Of a DNA stretch of 47,888 nucleotides, positions 38,002 to 45,408 are shown piece by piece (position 1 is the stretch's first letter; the number at the start of each line of letters is the position of its first letter). The DNA is from Pedosphaera sp. (GTDB taxonomy: Bacteria > Verrucomicrobiota > Verrucomicrobiia > Limisphaerales > UBA1100). The notes under the pieces were generated by a model that had not been told where the DNA came from, searched no databases, and worked only from the letters and a program-made list of their open reading frames with translations. The stretch spans positions 1 through 47,888 of the forward strand of contig SIAW01000006.1 of NCBI GenBank assembly GCA_009695465.1, in the 5' to 3' direction. Both the position numbers and the translations under genes were made by a program.

Positions 38002-38935
38002 CAATGGGGGGTGGGAGTTCGCCATGCTCTCTTTCCCAACACCATCATTAGGCACCTGCAAGCAGGTTGACGGCTTCCCGACGCTACTCTCCGTGACATG
38101 CGGAGTTGTCGGCCTCATAGCGGGGCCGTCCAGAGCTTTTCAGCTACTGAATTTTCGAGTGAGGCTTGTTCGCCCGCTTTGGCTCAAGATTGCGGCCTCG
38201 AACCTGCGGACCAGGTAAAGAGACGTATACAAGTCATTCACCTCTTTACCACTCAGCACAGGACAGCCACCGCTTTTGGCGGCACTTACCCCGCGCGACG
38301 GGTCTCGCCTCTTAACTCTCAGGTTGCGTTTCGCTTGCATGACAGCGATGTGTTTTTTCACATCGCCGACGTGGTGGAAAGTTTTCACGCCTCTTGCCCA
38401 GAGTGCGTGTCTTTCCCGGCGTAAACCCCGACCTTGTCCCGCCTTTCAGCGGATTTCGTTCGGCTGGTCATTTCTGACCAATTTTCGGCTCACGCCGCGC
38501 TAGTAACACAGTAGCAACCGTTACCTTCTCGGTAACTGCGATCAGATCCTCGCTCGGCACAAGCTCAGACCATTATTCCGCACCACAGCCCGTTAAAGCT
38601 GCAGCACCCAGATGTCCAACCACCCAGATTCAGAGCGGTGCCTAATCGCCCCTCACGGCCAGACCCGCAGGTGCTTATGAACCAGCCCATCAACTCCTAA
38701 CTCGCGCCAAGAGCCAACAAACCAACTCCCCACGGATCCGGTGAATCCTGCCTCCAATTTCCCCAACCGCAACGCCCGCCGAAGCGAACGCACAGCCGGA
38801 TTGAAGGGGGCCGACCAACTAACCTAGCCGACCCTTTCTCCCGGTCACCCGGGATTATCCAAGGAACATCCAATTGACCGAAGTCAACCTTCCTTCCCAG
38901 TTCTTTCAATGAACCAATTCCTCTTTCGAAGAACA
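37962..38935 (-). ncRNA. Putative large structured noncoding RNA (about 970 nt), class unknown
   Basis: No credible reading frame covers this stretch, yet the minus strand is full of short perfect hairpins with stable loops. UUCG: 38874-38887 (TTGAC/GTCAA), 38773-38790 (7-bp stem with G-T pairs). GNRA: 38840-38853 (CCCGG-GTGA-CCGGG), 38520-38536 (GTTACC/GGTAAC), 38465-38480 (TGGTCA-GAAA-TGACCA), 38439-38452 (CCGCT-GAAA-GGCGG), 38134-38145 (AGCT-GAAA-AGCT). Others: 38345-38366 (8-bp stem, A6 loop), 38266-38283, 38214-38250 (9-bp stem), 38054-38067 (ACCTG-CTTG-CAGGT). An extended -10 lies at 38941-38949 and a strong terminator at 37959-38001. I checked by eye for RNase P (GAGGAAAGUCC), tmRNA (tag ORF, tRNA-like ends), SRP RNA and group I/II intron cores and found none. 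Size and loop density recall GOLLD-, OLE- or ROOL-like large RNAs, but I recognise no match. Confidence 0.72.
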
Positions 38936-38940
38936 AGGAC

Positions 38941-38949
38941 ACTATAGCA
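38941..38949 (-). promoter_or_regulatory. Extended -10 promoter of the large noncoding RNA
   Basis: Minus-strand TGC-TATAGT: the hexamer TATAGT at 38946-38941 preceded by the TGn extension. The -35 region at 17 bp is weak (GTAGTC), which is typical for extended -10 promoters and leaves room for an activator. Predicted start near 38934. Confidence 0.5.
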
Positions 38950-38968
38950 CGGACTTCGATGCTGACTA

Positions 38969-38998
38969 CCCAATCTTATGAGGTAGTTATTTACCAGC
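38969..38998 (-). repeat. Imperfect 30-nt direct repeat, copy 1
   Basis: On the minus strand it reads GCTGGT, then AACTACCTC, then GATTGGG with short variable spacers. The second copy at 39090-39120 has the same three blocks. This copy overlaps the -35 region of the noncoding RNA promoter. Confidence 0.5.
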
Positions 38999-39063
38999 CG
39001 CCGTGCCGGTCGGGTGTTTAACACCAGCAGAAAACACTGTGCTGGCCGTGTGTTCAGCTAAGT

Positions 39064-39081
39064 TTGTGAAGTGAATCACAA
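39064..39081. promoter_or_regulatory. CRP/FNR-family-type operator
   Basis: TTGTGA-N6-TCACAA, containing the exact CRP consensus halves TGTGA-N6-TCACA as a perfect inverted repeat. It is centred about 138 bp upstream of the predicted start of the noncoding RNA, between the two 30-nt repeats and in a stretch without a gene. Binding is inferred from the motif alone; a Crp-type gene is not in the window. Confidence 0.4.
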
Positions 39082-39089
39082 GCACGCCT

Positions 39090-39120
39090 CCCATCAGAGA
39101 GGTAGTTGTGAATAACCAGC
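39090..39120 (-). repeat. Imperfect 30-nt direct repeat, copy 2
   Basis: Minus-strand blocks GCTGGT, AACTACCTC and GATGGG match copy 1 about 120 bp away. The interval 38950-39161, which holds both copies and the CRP-type palindrome, has no other supported gene. Confidence 0.5.
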
Positions 39121-39161
39121 GCGGGAATTGCCACGGAAGATCGGCGGCAGAACGCTTGCTC

Positions 39162-39191
39162 ACAAAAAAGAAACCCCGCACGGGCGGGGTT
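39162..39191 (-). terminator. Terminator of the 41-aa basic protein gene
   Basis: Perfect 8-bp stem AACCCCGC / GCGGGGTT (39172-39179 and 39184-39191) with a 4-nt loop, followed on the minus strand by TTTCTTTTTT. It lies 23 nt past the stop at 39214. Confidence 0.88.
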
Positions 39192-39213
39192 CCATGAAAA
39201 GTTTGACGGGCCT

Positions 39214-39339
39214 CTACTTGCTCTTGGTGGTCTTGGCAGTCTTGGCTTTGCCCTTCCCCTTCTTGTGGGCGACTGCTTTGCGTTTGAGGCGGCTCACCCG
39301 GCGTTTGCGTTTTTGGACCTTATTGTATTGTTGGCTCAT
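39214..39339 (-). CDS. 41-aa very basic protein
   Basis: ATG at 39339, stop TAG at 39214-39216, 41 residues. It begins MSQQYNKVQKRKRRVSRLKR and continues with a Lys/Ala/Thr-rich tail ending KTTKSK; almost half the residues are Lys or Arg. It is a complete single-gene unit with its own strong terminator, which supports that it is expressed. The composition is that of a ribosomal or nucleic-acid-binding protein. Similar small basic proteins occur in verrucomicrobia, but I do not recognise a named family. The 57-nt gap to the divergent lipoprotein gene must carry both promoters. Confidence 0.7.
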   Translation of the reverse strand: MSQQYNKVQKRKRRVSRLKRKAVAHKKGKGKAKTAKTTKSK

Positions 39340-39396
39340 AACTGCTGCTTTACTTCACTACTGGGTTGTACTTTTGTTTCTCGTGGAGGGAATGTG

Positions 39397-39981
39397 ATGA
39401 TGACCAAATTTTCCAGCAAGCATTTTTTCACCGCAACTGTCATGGCTCTCGTCATGGCTGCATGTTCAACGCCAGAGCCAGCGAAGGTTTCCGCGAAGGT
39501 GGATGCGCCGCACCAGACAGATTTTCCAGACCTCGCCTTGGCGCAAAACAACGCGCTCCTCGTCTTCTTCGTTGAAACTCTTCGACGCGACCCGCTGCAA
39601 TCATTTCCAGTCTCGTGGGTGCGCAGCAATCCGCGCGAGGCATGGATTGAGCGCAAGCCCGTCTTTGATCCCATGCCGCATCTGGATCGCGCAGAAGTCC
39701 TGCGCGACCCCGATGGCACGTGCCGGGTCGCGCTCAGAATGAATGAGCGCGGGACGCATCTGCTCGACATGACGACGGGCGAACACAAAGGGCAGCGCTT
39801 GTTTTTACTGGCTGTCTTTCGCGGCAAAGACGGCAAGGAATTGCATCGCTGCGTCGGCACGTATCCCGTGCGCCAAAATAATCCCACGGGCTTAGTCGTG
39901 TTCACGCCAGACTCCACTCCAGAGGATGCCGAAAGTTTGGTGGGCGGCCTCAACAAAGCCCGCAAGGCAATCAATCCGTAA
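39397..39981 (+). CDS. Hypothetical lipoprotein, possible SecD-head-like fold
   Basis: 194 residues from the ATG at 39397, preceded by GGAGGG six bases upstream, which decides the start over a longer frame from 39265. The type II signal peptide has lipobox VMAAC (Cys at about 23). The C-terminal half (about 100-190: CRVALRMNERGTHLLDMTTG, then GQRLFLLAVF and FTPDSTPEDAESLVGGLNKA) has the rhythm of the SecD/SecF P1-head subdomain, which other lipoproteins also carry; this is a weak resemblance. Its TAA stop directly abuts the ATG of the M23 peptidase gene, so the two are likely co-translated and may work together in the envelope. Confidence 0.75.
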   Translation: MMTKFSSKHFFTATVMALVMAACSTPEPAKVSAKVDAPHQTDFPDLALAQNNALLVFFVETLRRDPLQSFPVSWVRSNPREAWIERKPVFDPMPHLDRAEVLRDPDGTCRVALRMNERGTHLLDMTTGEHKGQRLFLLAVFRGKDGKELHRCVGTYPVRQNNPTGLVVFTPDSTPEDAESLVGGLNKARKAINP

Positions 39982-41061
39982 ATGCCTGCTGGCCGCCCTT
40001 CGCCTGTTTGGTTTTGCTTGTGCCTCTTCGCACTCGCAGCGTGCGGCGACAGCGACCCTGTCCCGAAGTCCCCGACCGCTGTCACCCCACCAACTCCTGC
40101 GCCCATTCGTTTCCAGTTGCCGACGGCCAATCGCGCCCTGTTTGACACCGGTGGCGAGCCGCGATTCTTCACCGCGACCGGGCCAGATTATCCGTGGAGC
40201 AGCGGCGCATTTGGTTGCGTACGAAATAGCGGCACGCGTTTCCATGAAGGCATCGACATCCAATGCCTCTCGCGCGACACGCAAGGCGAGCCGATTGACC
40301 CTGTGCACTGCGCGGCGCCGGGGCGCGTGGCGTTTGTCAATCGCGCCGCCAGTGCCTCGGACTACGGACAGTACATCGTCGTGCTGCACGAGATTGATCA
40401 ACTGACGATTTACACCCTGTACGCGCACCTGCGGGAAATCCATGCGGACATCCGGCCGCAGAGCGTCGTGCAGGCTGGGCAGACGTTGGGCACGCTGGGG
40501 CGCAGCGCAAAGTCCGCCATCCCGCGCGAACGCGCGCATCTGCATTTTGAGATTGGCCTATTGGGCAGCCCGCATTTCGACGCCTGTCTGCGACACTGGT
40601 ACAAAGATCCCAGTCCCAATCCATTTGGAAATTGGAACGGACAGAACTTGCTCGGACTGGATCCCGCCGCGCTCTTGCTCAAGCAGAATGAAGCGCGCGC
40701 TGCATTCAGCCTGCGCAGCTACATCACCGCCCTGCCCGCGCTCTGCACGGTGCGCATCCACAAATCTGCACTGCCATTGGCCGAACGTTACCCTGCCCTG
40801 CTCGCCGCACCTGCGCTTGCGACAACGCCCGTCGCGTATGAAGTGGATCTCAATCCGCAAGGCGTGCCGCTGCGAATTCGCGCACTGGCCAGTGGTGTAG
40901 TGAAGCCAAAGACTGGCGCGTACGAATTGATCGCCGTGGACGAGGCGCTGGAGGCGCAGCATCGCTGCAGCAAGTTGGTGCTCAAGAAAGGCCGCGCGTG
41001 GACGCTGACCGATCGCGGCCAGCGTGCGCTGGATTTGTTTGCCTACGTGCCCGGCACTTGA
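39982..41061 (+). CDS. M23-family (LytM) peptidase lipoprotein
   Basis: 359 residues with lipobox LAAC (Cys21). The zinc ligands of M23 peptidases are present: His88 and Asp92 in FHEGIDIQ, and the HxH pair in RAHLHFEIG (His186, His188). YAHLREIH and VVQAGQTLGTLGRSA are typical of the fold. These enzymes usually cleave peptidoglycan cross-links or activate amidases. With all ligands present it is probably active. The C-terminal third (about 230-359) has no domain I recognise. Adjacent to the preceding lipoprotein gene; 75 nt before the aminotransferase. Confidence 0.9.
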   Translation: MPAGRPSPVWFCLCLFALAACGDSDPVPKSPTAVTPPTPAPIRFQLPTANRALFDTGGEPRFFTATGPDYPWSSGAFGCVRNSGTRFHEGIDIQCLSRDTQGEPIDPVHCAAPGRVAFVNRAASASDYGQYIVVLHEIDQLTIYTLYAHLREIHADIRPQSVVQAGQTLGTLGRSAKSAIPRERAHLHFEIGLLGSPHFDACLRHWYKDPSPNPFGNWNGQNLLGLDPAALLLKQNEARAAFSLRSYITALPALCTVRIHKSALPLAERYPALLAAPALATTPVAYEVDLNPQGVPLRIRALASGVVKPKTGAYELIAVDEALEAQHRCSKLVLKKGRAWTLTDRGQRALDLFAYVPGT

Positions 41062-41136
41062 GTGGCGGTGCCTTTGGGCAGGCAGAAAACATTTGCCCCG
41101 CGCTTGGCCACTCGCTAATCATTTCCGGCTTTGGAT

Positions 41137-42312
41137 ATGAACTACAAGATTTCGCCGCGCGCCGCATCGCTCGCGCCCTCGCTCACTCTGGCCATTGATT
41201 CCAAGGCCAAGGCCATGAAAGCAGCGGGCGAAGATGTCGTCGGCTTCGGTGCGGGTGAACCGGACTTCGACACGCCGCAGCACATCAAGGACGCTGCTGC
41301 CCAAGCGCTCGCTGCCGGTTTCACCAAGTACACGCCTTCCAGCGGCATTCCTGAATTGCGCCAAGCGGTGGCCGACAAATTCAAACGCGACAACGGTCTC
41401 ACTTACAAGCCGAGTCAGATCATCGTTTCCTGCGGTGGTAAACATTCCTGCTACAACGTCATCCTCGCCACTTGCGCGGAAGGCGATGAGGTCATCATCC
41501 CCGCGCCGTACTGGTTGAGTTATCCGGAAATGGCGAAGCTCGCCGGAGCCACACCGGTGATTCTCTCCACAAGCGACAGGACTGAATTCAAGGTCACGCC
41601 CGAGCAACTCCGCGCCGCCATCACGCCGCGCTCGCGCCTGTTCATCCTCAATTCACCGAGCAACCCCACCGGCACGGTGTACACGCCAGCGGAGATTAGA
41701 GCCCTCGGCGACATCTGCGTGGAGAAGGGCGTGCTCATCATGAGCGATGAGATTTACGAACACCTCGTCTATGACGACGCCAAGCACGTGAGCGTGGCGA
41801 GCTTCTCGCAGGCGCACTACGATCACACCATCATCGTCCACGGCCTCGCAAAAGCGTGGAGCATGACCGGCTGGCGTCTTGGTTTTCTCGCCGCGCCGGA
41901 GCCGATCGCCAAGGCCATTGACGCCATCCAATCCCACAGCACGAGCAACCCCACGAGCTTCGCGCAAAAGGGCGGCGTCGCTGCGCTCAACGGTCCGCAA
42001 GATCATTTGAAGAGCTGGCTCGCCGAGTACGCCAAGCGCCGCACCTGCGCGTGGCAGAAGCTCAACAGCATCCCCGGCATCTCTTGCGTGAACAGCAAAG
42101 GCGCGTTCTATCTTTTCCCGAACATCTCCAAGCTCGGCCTCAAGAGCGCCGACTTCTGCGCGCGGTTGTTGGAACAAGAGAAGGTCGCCGCAGTGCCCGG
42201 CATCGCGTTTGGAGCGGATGATTATCTGCGCATCAGCTACGCCACGAGCCTCGCGAATATCGAGAAGGGCCTGGACCGGCTCGAGCGCTTTTGCAAAACG
42301 CTGGGCAACTGA
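41137..42312 (+). CDS. Class I aminotransferase (aspartate aminotransferase type)
   Basis: PLP-dependent transaminase of the AspC/AspB Igamma-like class, 391 residues from the ATG at 41137 (a TTG at 41131 is also open). Visible: GAGEPDFDTPQHIKDAA, YTPSSGIPELRQAVADKF, NSPSNPTGTVY, MSDEIYEHLVYD and the lysine region HGLAKAWSMTGWRLGF; the arginine for the substrate carboxylate is in YLRISYATS. Serine before the lysine, usual in the family (SKxxxMTGWR), is Ala here. Aspartate/glutamate is the likely pair, but prephenate or aromatic substrates cannot be excluded. Its stop directly abuts the convergent tsaD stop. Confidence 0.92.
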   Translation: MNYKISPRAASLAPSLTLAIDSKAKAMKAAGEDVVGFGAGEPDFDTPQHIKDAAAQALAAGFTKYTPSSGIPELRQAVADKFKRDNGLTYKPSQIIVSCGGKHSCYNVILATCAEGDEVIIPAPYWLSYPEMAKLAGATPVILSTSDRTEFKVTPEQLRAAITPRSRLFILNSPSNPTGTVYTPAEIRALGDICVEKGVLIMSDEIYEHLVYDDAKHVSVASFSQAHYDHTIIVHGLAKAWSMTGWRLGFLAAPEPIAKAIDAIQSHSTSNPTSFAQKGGVAALNGPQDHLKSWLAEYAKRRTCAWQKLNSIPGISCVNSKGAFYLFPNISKLGLKSADFCARLLEQEKVAAVPGIAFGADDYLRISYATSLANIEKGLDRLERFCKTLGN

Positions 42313-43347
42313 TCAGCCCGCGCGTTCATCCAACGGCCAGCGCGGCCGGACGTCGTCCGTCGCCGTGAGTGGCGCGAGGCCGTTGCGGATTTTCCAATCG
42401 GCGAGCAGTCCGATCATCGCCGCGTTGTCAGTGCAATACGCCGGTGCCGCCAAGCGCAGCACTAATCCGTTTTCTGCGCAGGCACTGTGCAGTGAAGTTC
42501 GCAGCGCGCTGTTACAACTCACGCCGCCTGATGCAGTGACCACACTGACGCCCAGCCGCCGCGCGGCGCGAATCGTCTTGGTGACCAACACCTCCACGAT
42601 CGCCGCCTGCACACTGGCGCACAAATCTGAAAGCCGACTCGCAGTGACTGCGCCCGATTGTTTCGCCAGAAAATAGCGCACGGAAGTTTTCAATCCGCTG
42701 AAACTGAAATCATCATCGGCCCTGTTGAGCAGTGGCCGTGGAAAATCAAAGGCGGCGGGATTCCCGCCCGCGGCCAGCCGGTCAATCTCCGGCCCACCGG
42801 GATAACCCAAGCCCAGCAGCTTGGCTGTTTTGTCAAAACATTCGCCGGCGGCGTCGTCGAGCGTGCTGCCCAACACACGGTGCTGACCGGCGGCGGCGAC
42901 ATGCGCCAGCAACGTGTGGCCGCCACTCACGATGAGCGAAAGGTTCGGTTGAAAGCCGGGCCAATCCATCGTGCGCGTCTCGGGATGGATCCACGGCGAG
43001 TAGAGGTGCGCTTCGACATGGTTGATGCCGTACGCCGGACAACCCGCGGCCATCGCGATGCCTTGCGCGGTGCGCAGTCCCACGAGCAGCGCGGGCGGCA
43101 ATCCCGGCCCCTGCGTCACGGCCACTGCATCCAATTGTTCCAGCGCGATGCCGGCTTCGTTGCTGGTCTGCCGCACCAAGAGCGGGAGATTGCGCAGATG
43201 CTCGCGCGTGGCCAGTTCGGGCACGACGCCGCCGTGCGGTGCGTGCAGGGAAGTTTGGGAGGCGACGACGGCGGCCAGCACACGACCGTCACGCAGGACG
43301 GCGACGCTGGTCTCGTCGCAGGAAGTCTCGATGGCCAGTAACAGCAT
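42313..43347 (-). CDS. tsaD: tRNA N6-threonylcarbamoyladenosine synthase TsaD
   Basis: Transfers the threonylcarbamoyl group to A37 of ANN-decoding tRNAs, with TsaB and TsaE. 344 residues. The metal site is HVEAH (His110, His114), with IETSCDETSVAVL at the N-terminus, LSLIVSGGHTLLAHV and STLDDAAGECFDKTAKLLGLGYPGG for nucleotide and metal binding. Last gene of the probable exoD-recJ-ispD-ctpA-tsaD run, 23 nt after ctpA. There is no room for a terminator before the convergent gene, so transcripts probably overlap. Confidence 0.96.
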   Translation of the reverse strand: MLLLAIETSCDETSVAVLRDGRVLAAVVASQTSLHAPHGGVVPELATREHLRNLPLLVRQTSNEAGIALEQLDAVAVTQGPGLPPALLVGLRTAQGIAMAAGCPAYGINHVEAHLYSPWIHPETRTMDWPGFQPNLSLIVSGGHTLLAHVAAAGQHRVLGSTLDDAAGECFDKTAKLLGLGYPGGPEIDRLAAGGNPAAFDFPRPLLNRADDDFSFSGLKTSVRYFLAKQSGAVTASRLSDLCASVQAAIVEVLVTKTIRAARRLGVSVVTASGGVSCNSALRTSLHSACAENGLVLRLAAPAYCTDNAAMIGLLADWKIRNGLAPLTATDDVRPRWPLDERAG

Positions 43348-43370
43348 GTGGCCGCCGCACCGCCGTGGCG

Positions 43371-44666
43371 TTACGGAGTCGCGGGCTTGGCAGGCGGGGT
43401 GAGTTTGGCTGAGAGCACTTCCAGCGCTTTGTCGAGCTGGGTGTCTCTGGCGGCAGCCACGCGCTTGCGATCAACCTCGGGCAACGACTCCAATCCGCCG
43501 GGGGAACGTTTGAGCATCAAGTCGCGCATCTGATCGCCGGTCATCTCCACGACGTGATCGGGCATGATGCCGTTCTCGTGGATGACGCGGTGGCTGGGGG
43601 TGTAATACTTGGCGGTGGTCAGGCGCAGTGCCGCGCCATTTTGCAATGGCAGGATGCTTTGCACGGAACCTTTGCCGTACGTTTTTTGGCCGACGAGCGT
43701 GGCGCGTTTCAGATCCTGCAGGCAGCCCGCGACAATCTCCGAGGCGCTGGCGCTGCCGCCGTTGACTAGAATGGTCACGGGATATTCCCGGACTTTCACC
43801 TTGCTGTCGGCGGAGTGCTTTTCGAGATCAGCCGCGTGGCGACCTTCGGTGGAGACAACGAGCTGACCTTTGGGCAGGAATTTCTCGGACACCCACACCG
43901 ATTGATCCAGCAAGCCGCCGGGGTTATCGCGCAAATCCAGCACGAGCGCCTTCGCGCCCATCTGATCGAGCTTCACCAGTGCGGCTTCAAGCTCGGTGCT
44001 GGTCTGATCACCAAAAGAAGCGAGCCGCACGTAGCCAATCTTGTTCGTCAACAATTGATAGTTACCGCCGCCAGTCAAGTCGCGCACCGTCTGCACCTTG
44101 ATCACGGCGCGCATGATGGTCACGTCGCGAATCTCGTCGGTGGACGGATGGCGCACGGTGAAAGTGACCTTGGTGCCGGCTTTACCGCGCATCTGCCCCA
44201 CGGCCTCCTCCAACGACAAACGATCGGCGGCCTTGCCTTCGATCTTCAGGATTTGATCGCCAGCAACCAGTCCCGCGAGCGCGCCGGGCGTGTCATCCAT
44301 CGCCGCCACAATGGTGAGGAGGTTATTGCGGATGCTCACGACGACACCCACGCCGCCGAACTCGCCGCGCGTATCGCTCTGCATCGCCTGAAAGCGCTTG
44401 GCATCCATGTATTCGCTGTGTGGATCCAGCCGGCCGAGCATGCCCTTGAGCGCGCTATCAATCAGCTCGTCGTAATTGATTTTGGACTCGTCCACATAAT
44501 TGCGCCGCACGATCTCCAGCACGCGCGTGAAGGTCTCCATGTTGCGGTACACATCCTCGCGACTGTCCGCCTCGGCGCTGTGCAGGTAGAGCTGCGCGCC
44601 CAAATACAAATTGACGATGAGCACGCCGCCCAACGCCGCATACATGATTCGCTTGTTCATCTTCAT
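43371..44666 (-). CDS. ctpA: S41-family C-terminal processing peptidase
   Basis: Periplasmic serine protease of the CtpA type, 431 residues from the ATG at 44666; the second ATG at 44660 is also possible and a TTG at 44708 is less likely. One N-terminal hydrophobic helix (IMYAALGGVLIVNLYLGAQ) anchors or exports it. The PDZ domain is about 85-170 (GEFGGVGVVVSIRNNLLTIV). The catalytic Ser/Lys dyad is in NGGSASASEIVAG and GQKTYGKGSVQSIL, preceded by ALVLDLRDNPGG. The chain ends in a Pro/Ala tail. It lies 46 nt after ispD and 23 nt before tsaD. Confidence 0.94.
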   Translation of the reverse strand: MKMNKRIMYAALGGVLIVNLYLGAQLYLHSAEADSREDVYRNMETFTRVLEIVRRNYVDESKINYDELIDSALKGMLGRLDPHSEYMDAKRFQAMQSDTRGEFGGVGVVVSIRNNLLTIVAAMDDTPGALAGLVAGDQILKIEGKAADRLSLEEAVGQMRGKAGTKVTFTVRHPSTDEIRDVTIMRAVIKVQTVRDLTGGGNYQLLTNKIGYVRLASFGDQTSTELEAALVKLDQMGAKALVLDLRDNPGGLLDQSVWVSEKFLPKGQLVVSTEGRHAADLEKHSADSKVKVREYPVTILVNGGSASASEIVAGCLQDLKRATLVGQKTYGKGSVQSILPLQNGAALRLTTAKYYTPSHRVIHENGIMPDHVVEMTGDQMRDLMLKRSPGGLESLPEVDRKRVAAARDTQLDKALEVLSAKLTPPAKPATP

Positions 44667-44712
44667 CAACCTTGTGGCGACGATAGAAGTCGCATGATGG
44701 CTTGGCAAGGGT

Positions 44713-45396
44713 TTACCCGCGCGTGAGGGCCTCGCCGCGCAAGAGCGTTTCTACCAGCGGCAAATCCGCCGACGTGGTGACTTTGGGATTGGGCTCGACG
44801 CACTCTACCAGCACGACGGGCTGGCCGATAATCTCGCAGGCTGCGGTGTCATCGGTGACGTGAAGGCCGCGTTGGCGCACCTCTGCCAACGCGCGGCGGA
44901 TGATGTCGGCGCGAAAGACCTGCGGTGTTTGCACCGACCAAAGCTGGGTGCGATCCACATTGCGCGCGATGCGTCCTTGCGCGTCCGCCTCCTTGAGGGT
45001 GTCCGTCACTTTCTGCGCCGCCACGGCCGCTCCGGATTGCCGCGCCGCAGCGAGGGTGCGTTCGATGGTCTCTGCCGAAGTACACGGGCGCGCCGCATCT
45101 TGGATGGCCACCCATTCGGTCGTCACCGCTTGCAGACCGTTCCAGACGGAGTCCTGCCGCTGGGCACCGCCCGCCACGATGCGCCACGGCTTGGTCAGTT
45201 GCAGCGTCGCGGCGAGGTGTTCAAACGCTTCGCGCTTCTCCGGCTGCGTGACGAGGATGATCTGCCCGATGCAGGGCGATTGATCAAAGCGCCGCCACGT
45301 GTGACCGACGATCGGGCAACCGGCCACGGGCAAGAACAGTTTGTCCGCGCCCATGCGCGTGCCCGAACCCGCCGCCACCAAAATCGCCGTGACCAT
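44713..45396 (-). CDS. ispD: 2-C-methyl-D-erythritol 4-phosphate cytidylyltransferase
   Basis: Third step of the MEP isoprenoid pathway: CTP plus MEP gives CDP-ME. 227 residues. The nucleotide loop is AILVAAGSGTRMGADKLFLP with the conserved Arg and Lys; VAIQDAARPCTSAETIERTL, the RTQLWSVQTPQVFRADII stretch and VTDDTAACEIIGQPVVLVE complete the family pattern. DAARP replaces the more common DAARP/DGARP without loss of the Asp. It is 12 nt downstream of recJ. IspF, often adjacent or fused, is not here. Confidence 0.95.
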   Translation of the reverse strand: MVTAILVAAGSGTRMGADKLFLPVAGCPIVGHTWRRFDQSPCIGQIILVTQPEKREAFEHLAATLQLTKPWRIVAGGAQRQDSVWNGLQAVTTEWVAIQDAARPCTSAETIERTLAAARQSGAAVAAQKVTDTLKEADAQGRIARNVDRTQLWSVQTPQVFRADIIRRALAEVRQRGLHVTDDTAACEIIGQPVVLVECVEPNPKVTTSADLPLVETLLRGEALTRG

Positions 45397-45408
45397 ATCG
45401 CGGGCAAA

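Noticed and set aside
38161-38210. Group I intron core, suggested by CAATCTTGAGCC resembling the Q segment of tRNA-Leu introns
   Set aside because: No matching R and S segments, no P7, and no interrupted exon around it; the match is probably chance.
38140-38388. 82-codon open frame on the minus strand inside the RNA locus
   Set aside because: It overlaps several perfect tetraloop hairpins, has no recognisable family and no ribosome binding site, and its codons follow stem sequences. It is best explained as chance within a structured RNA.
37962-38935. Identity as RNase P RNA, tmRNA or SRP RNA
   Set aside because: No GAGGAAAGUCC, no tRNA-like ends with a tag frame ending in LAA, and no SRP core motif were found on either strand; the length is also too great.
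38697-38942. 81-codon open frame on the minus strand near the RNA 5' end
   Set aside because: Trp/Gly/Arg-rich chance translation of GC-rich stems; the UUCG and GTGA hairpins fall inside it.
38987-39181. 64-codon open frame between the terminator and the RNA promoter
   Set aside because: The first codon lies within the terminator of the upstream gene and no internal start has a ribosome binding site.
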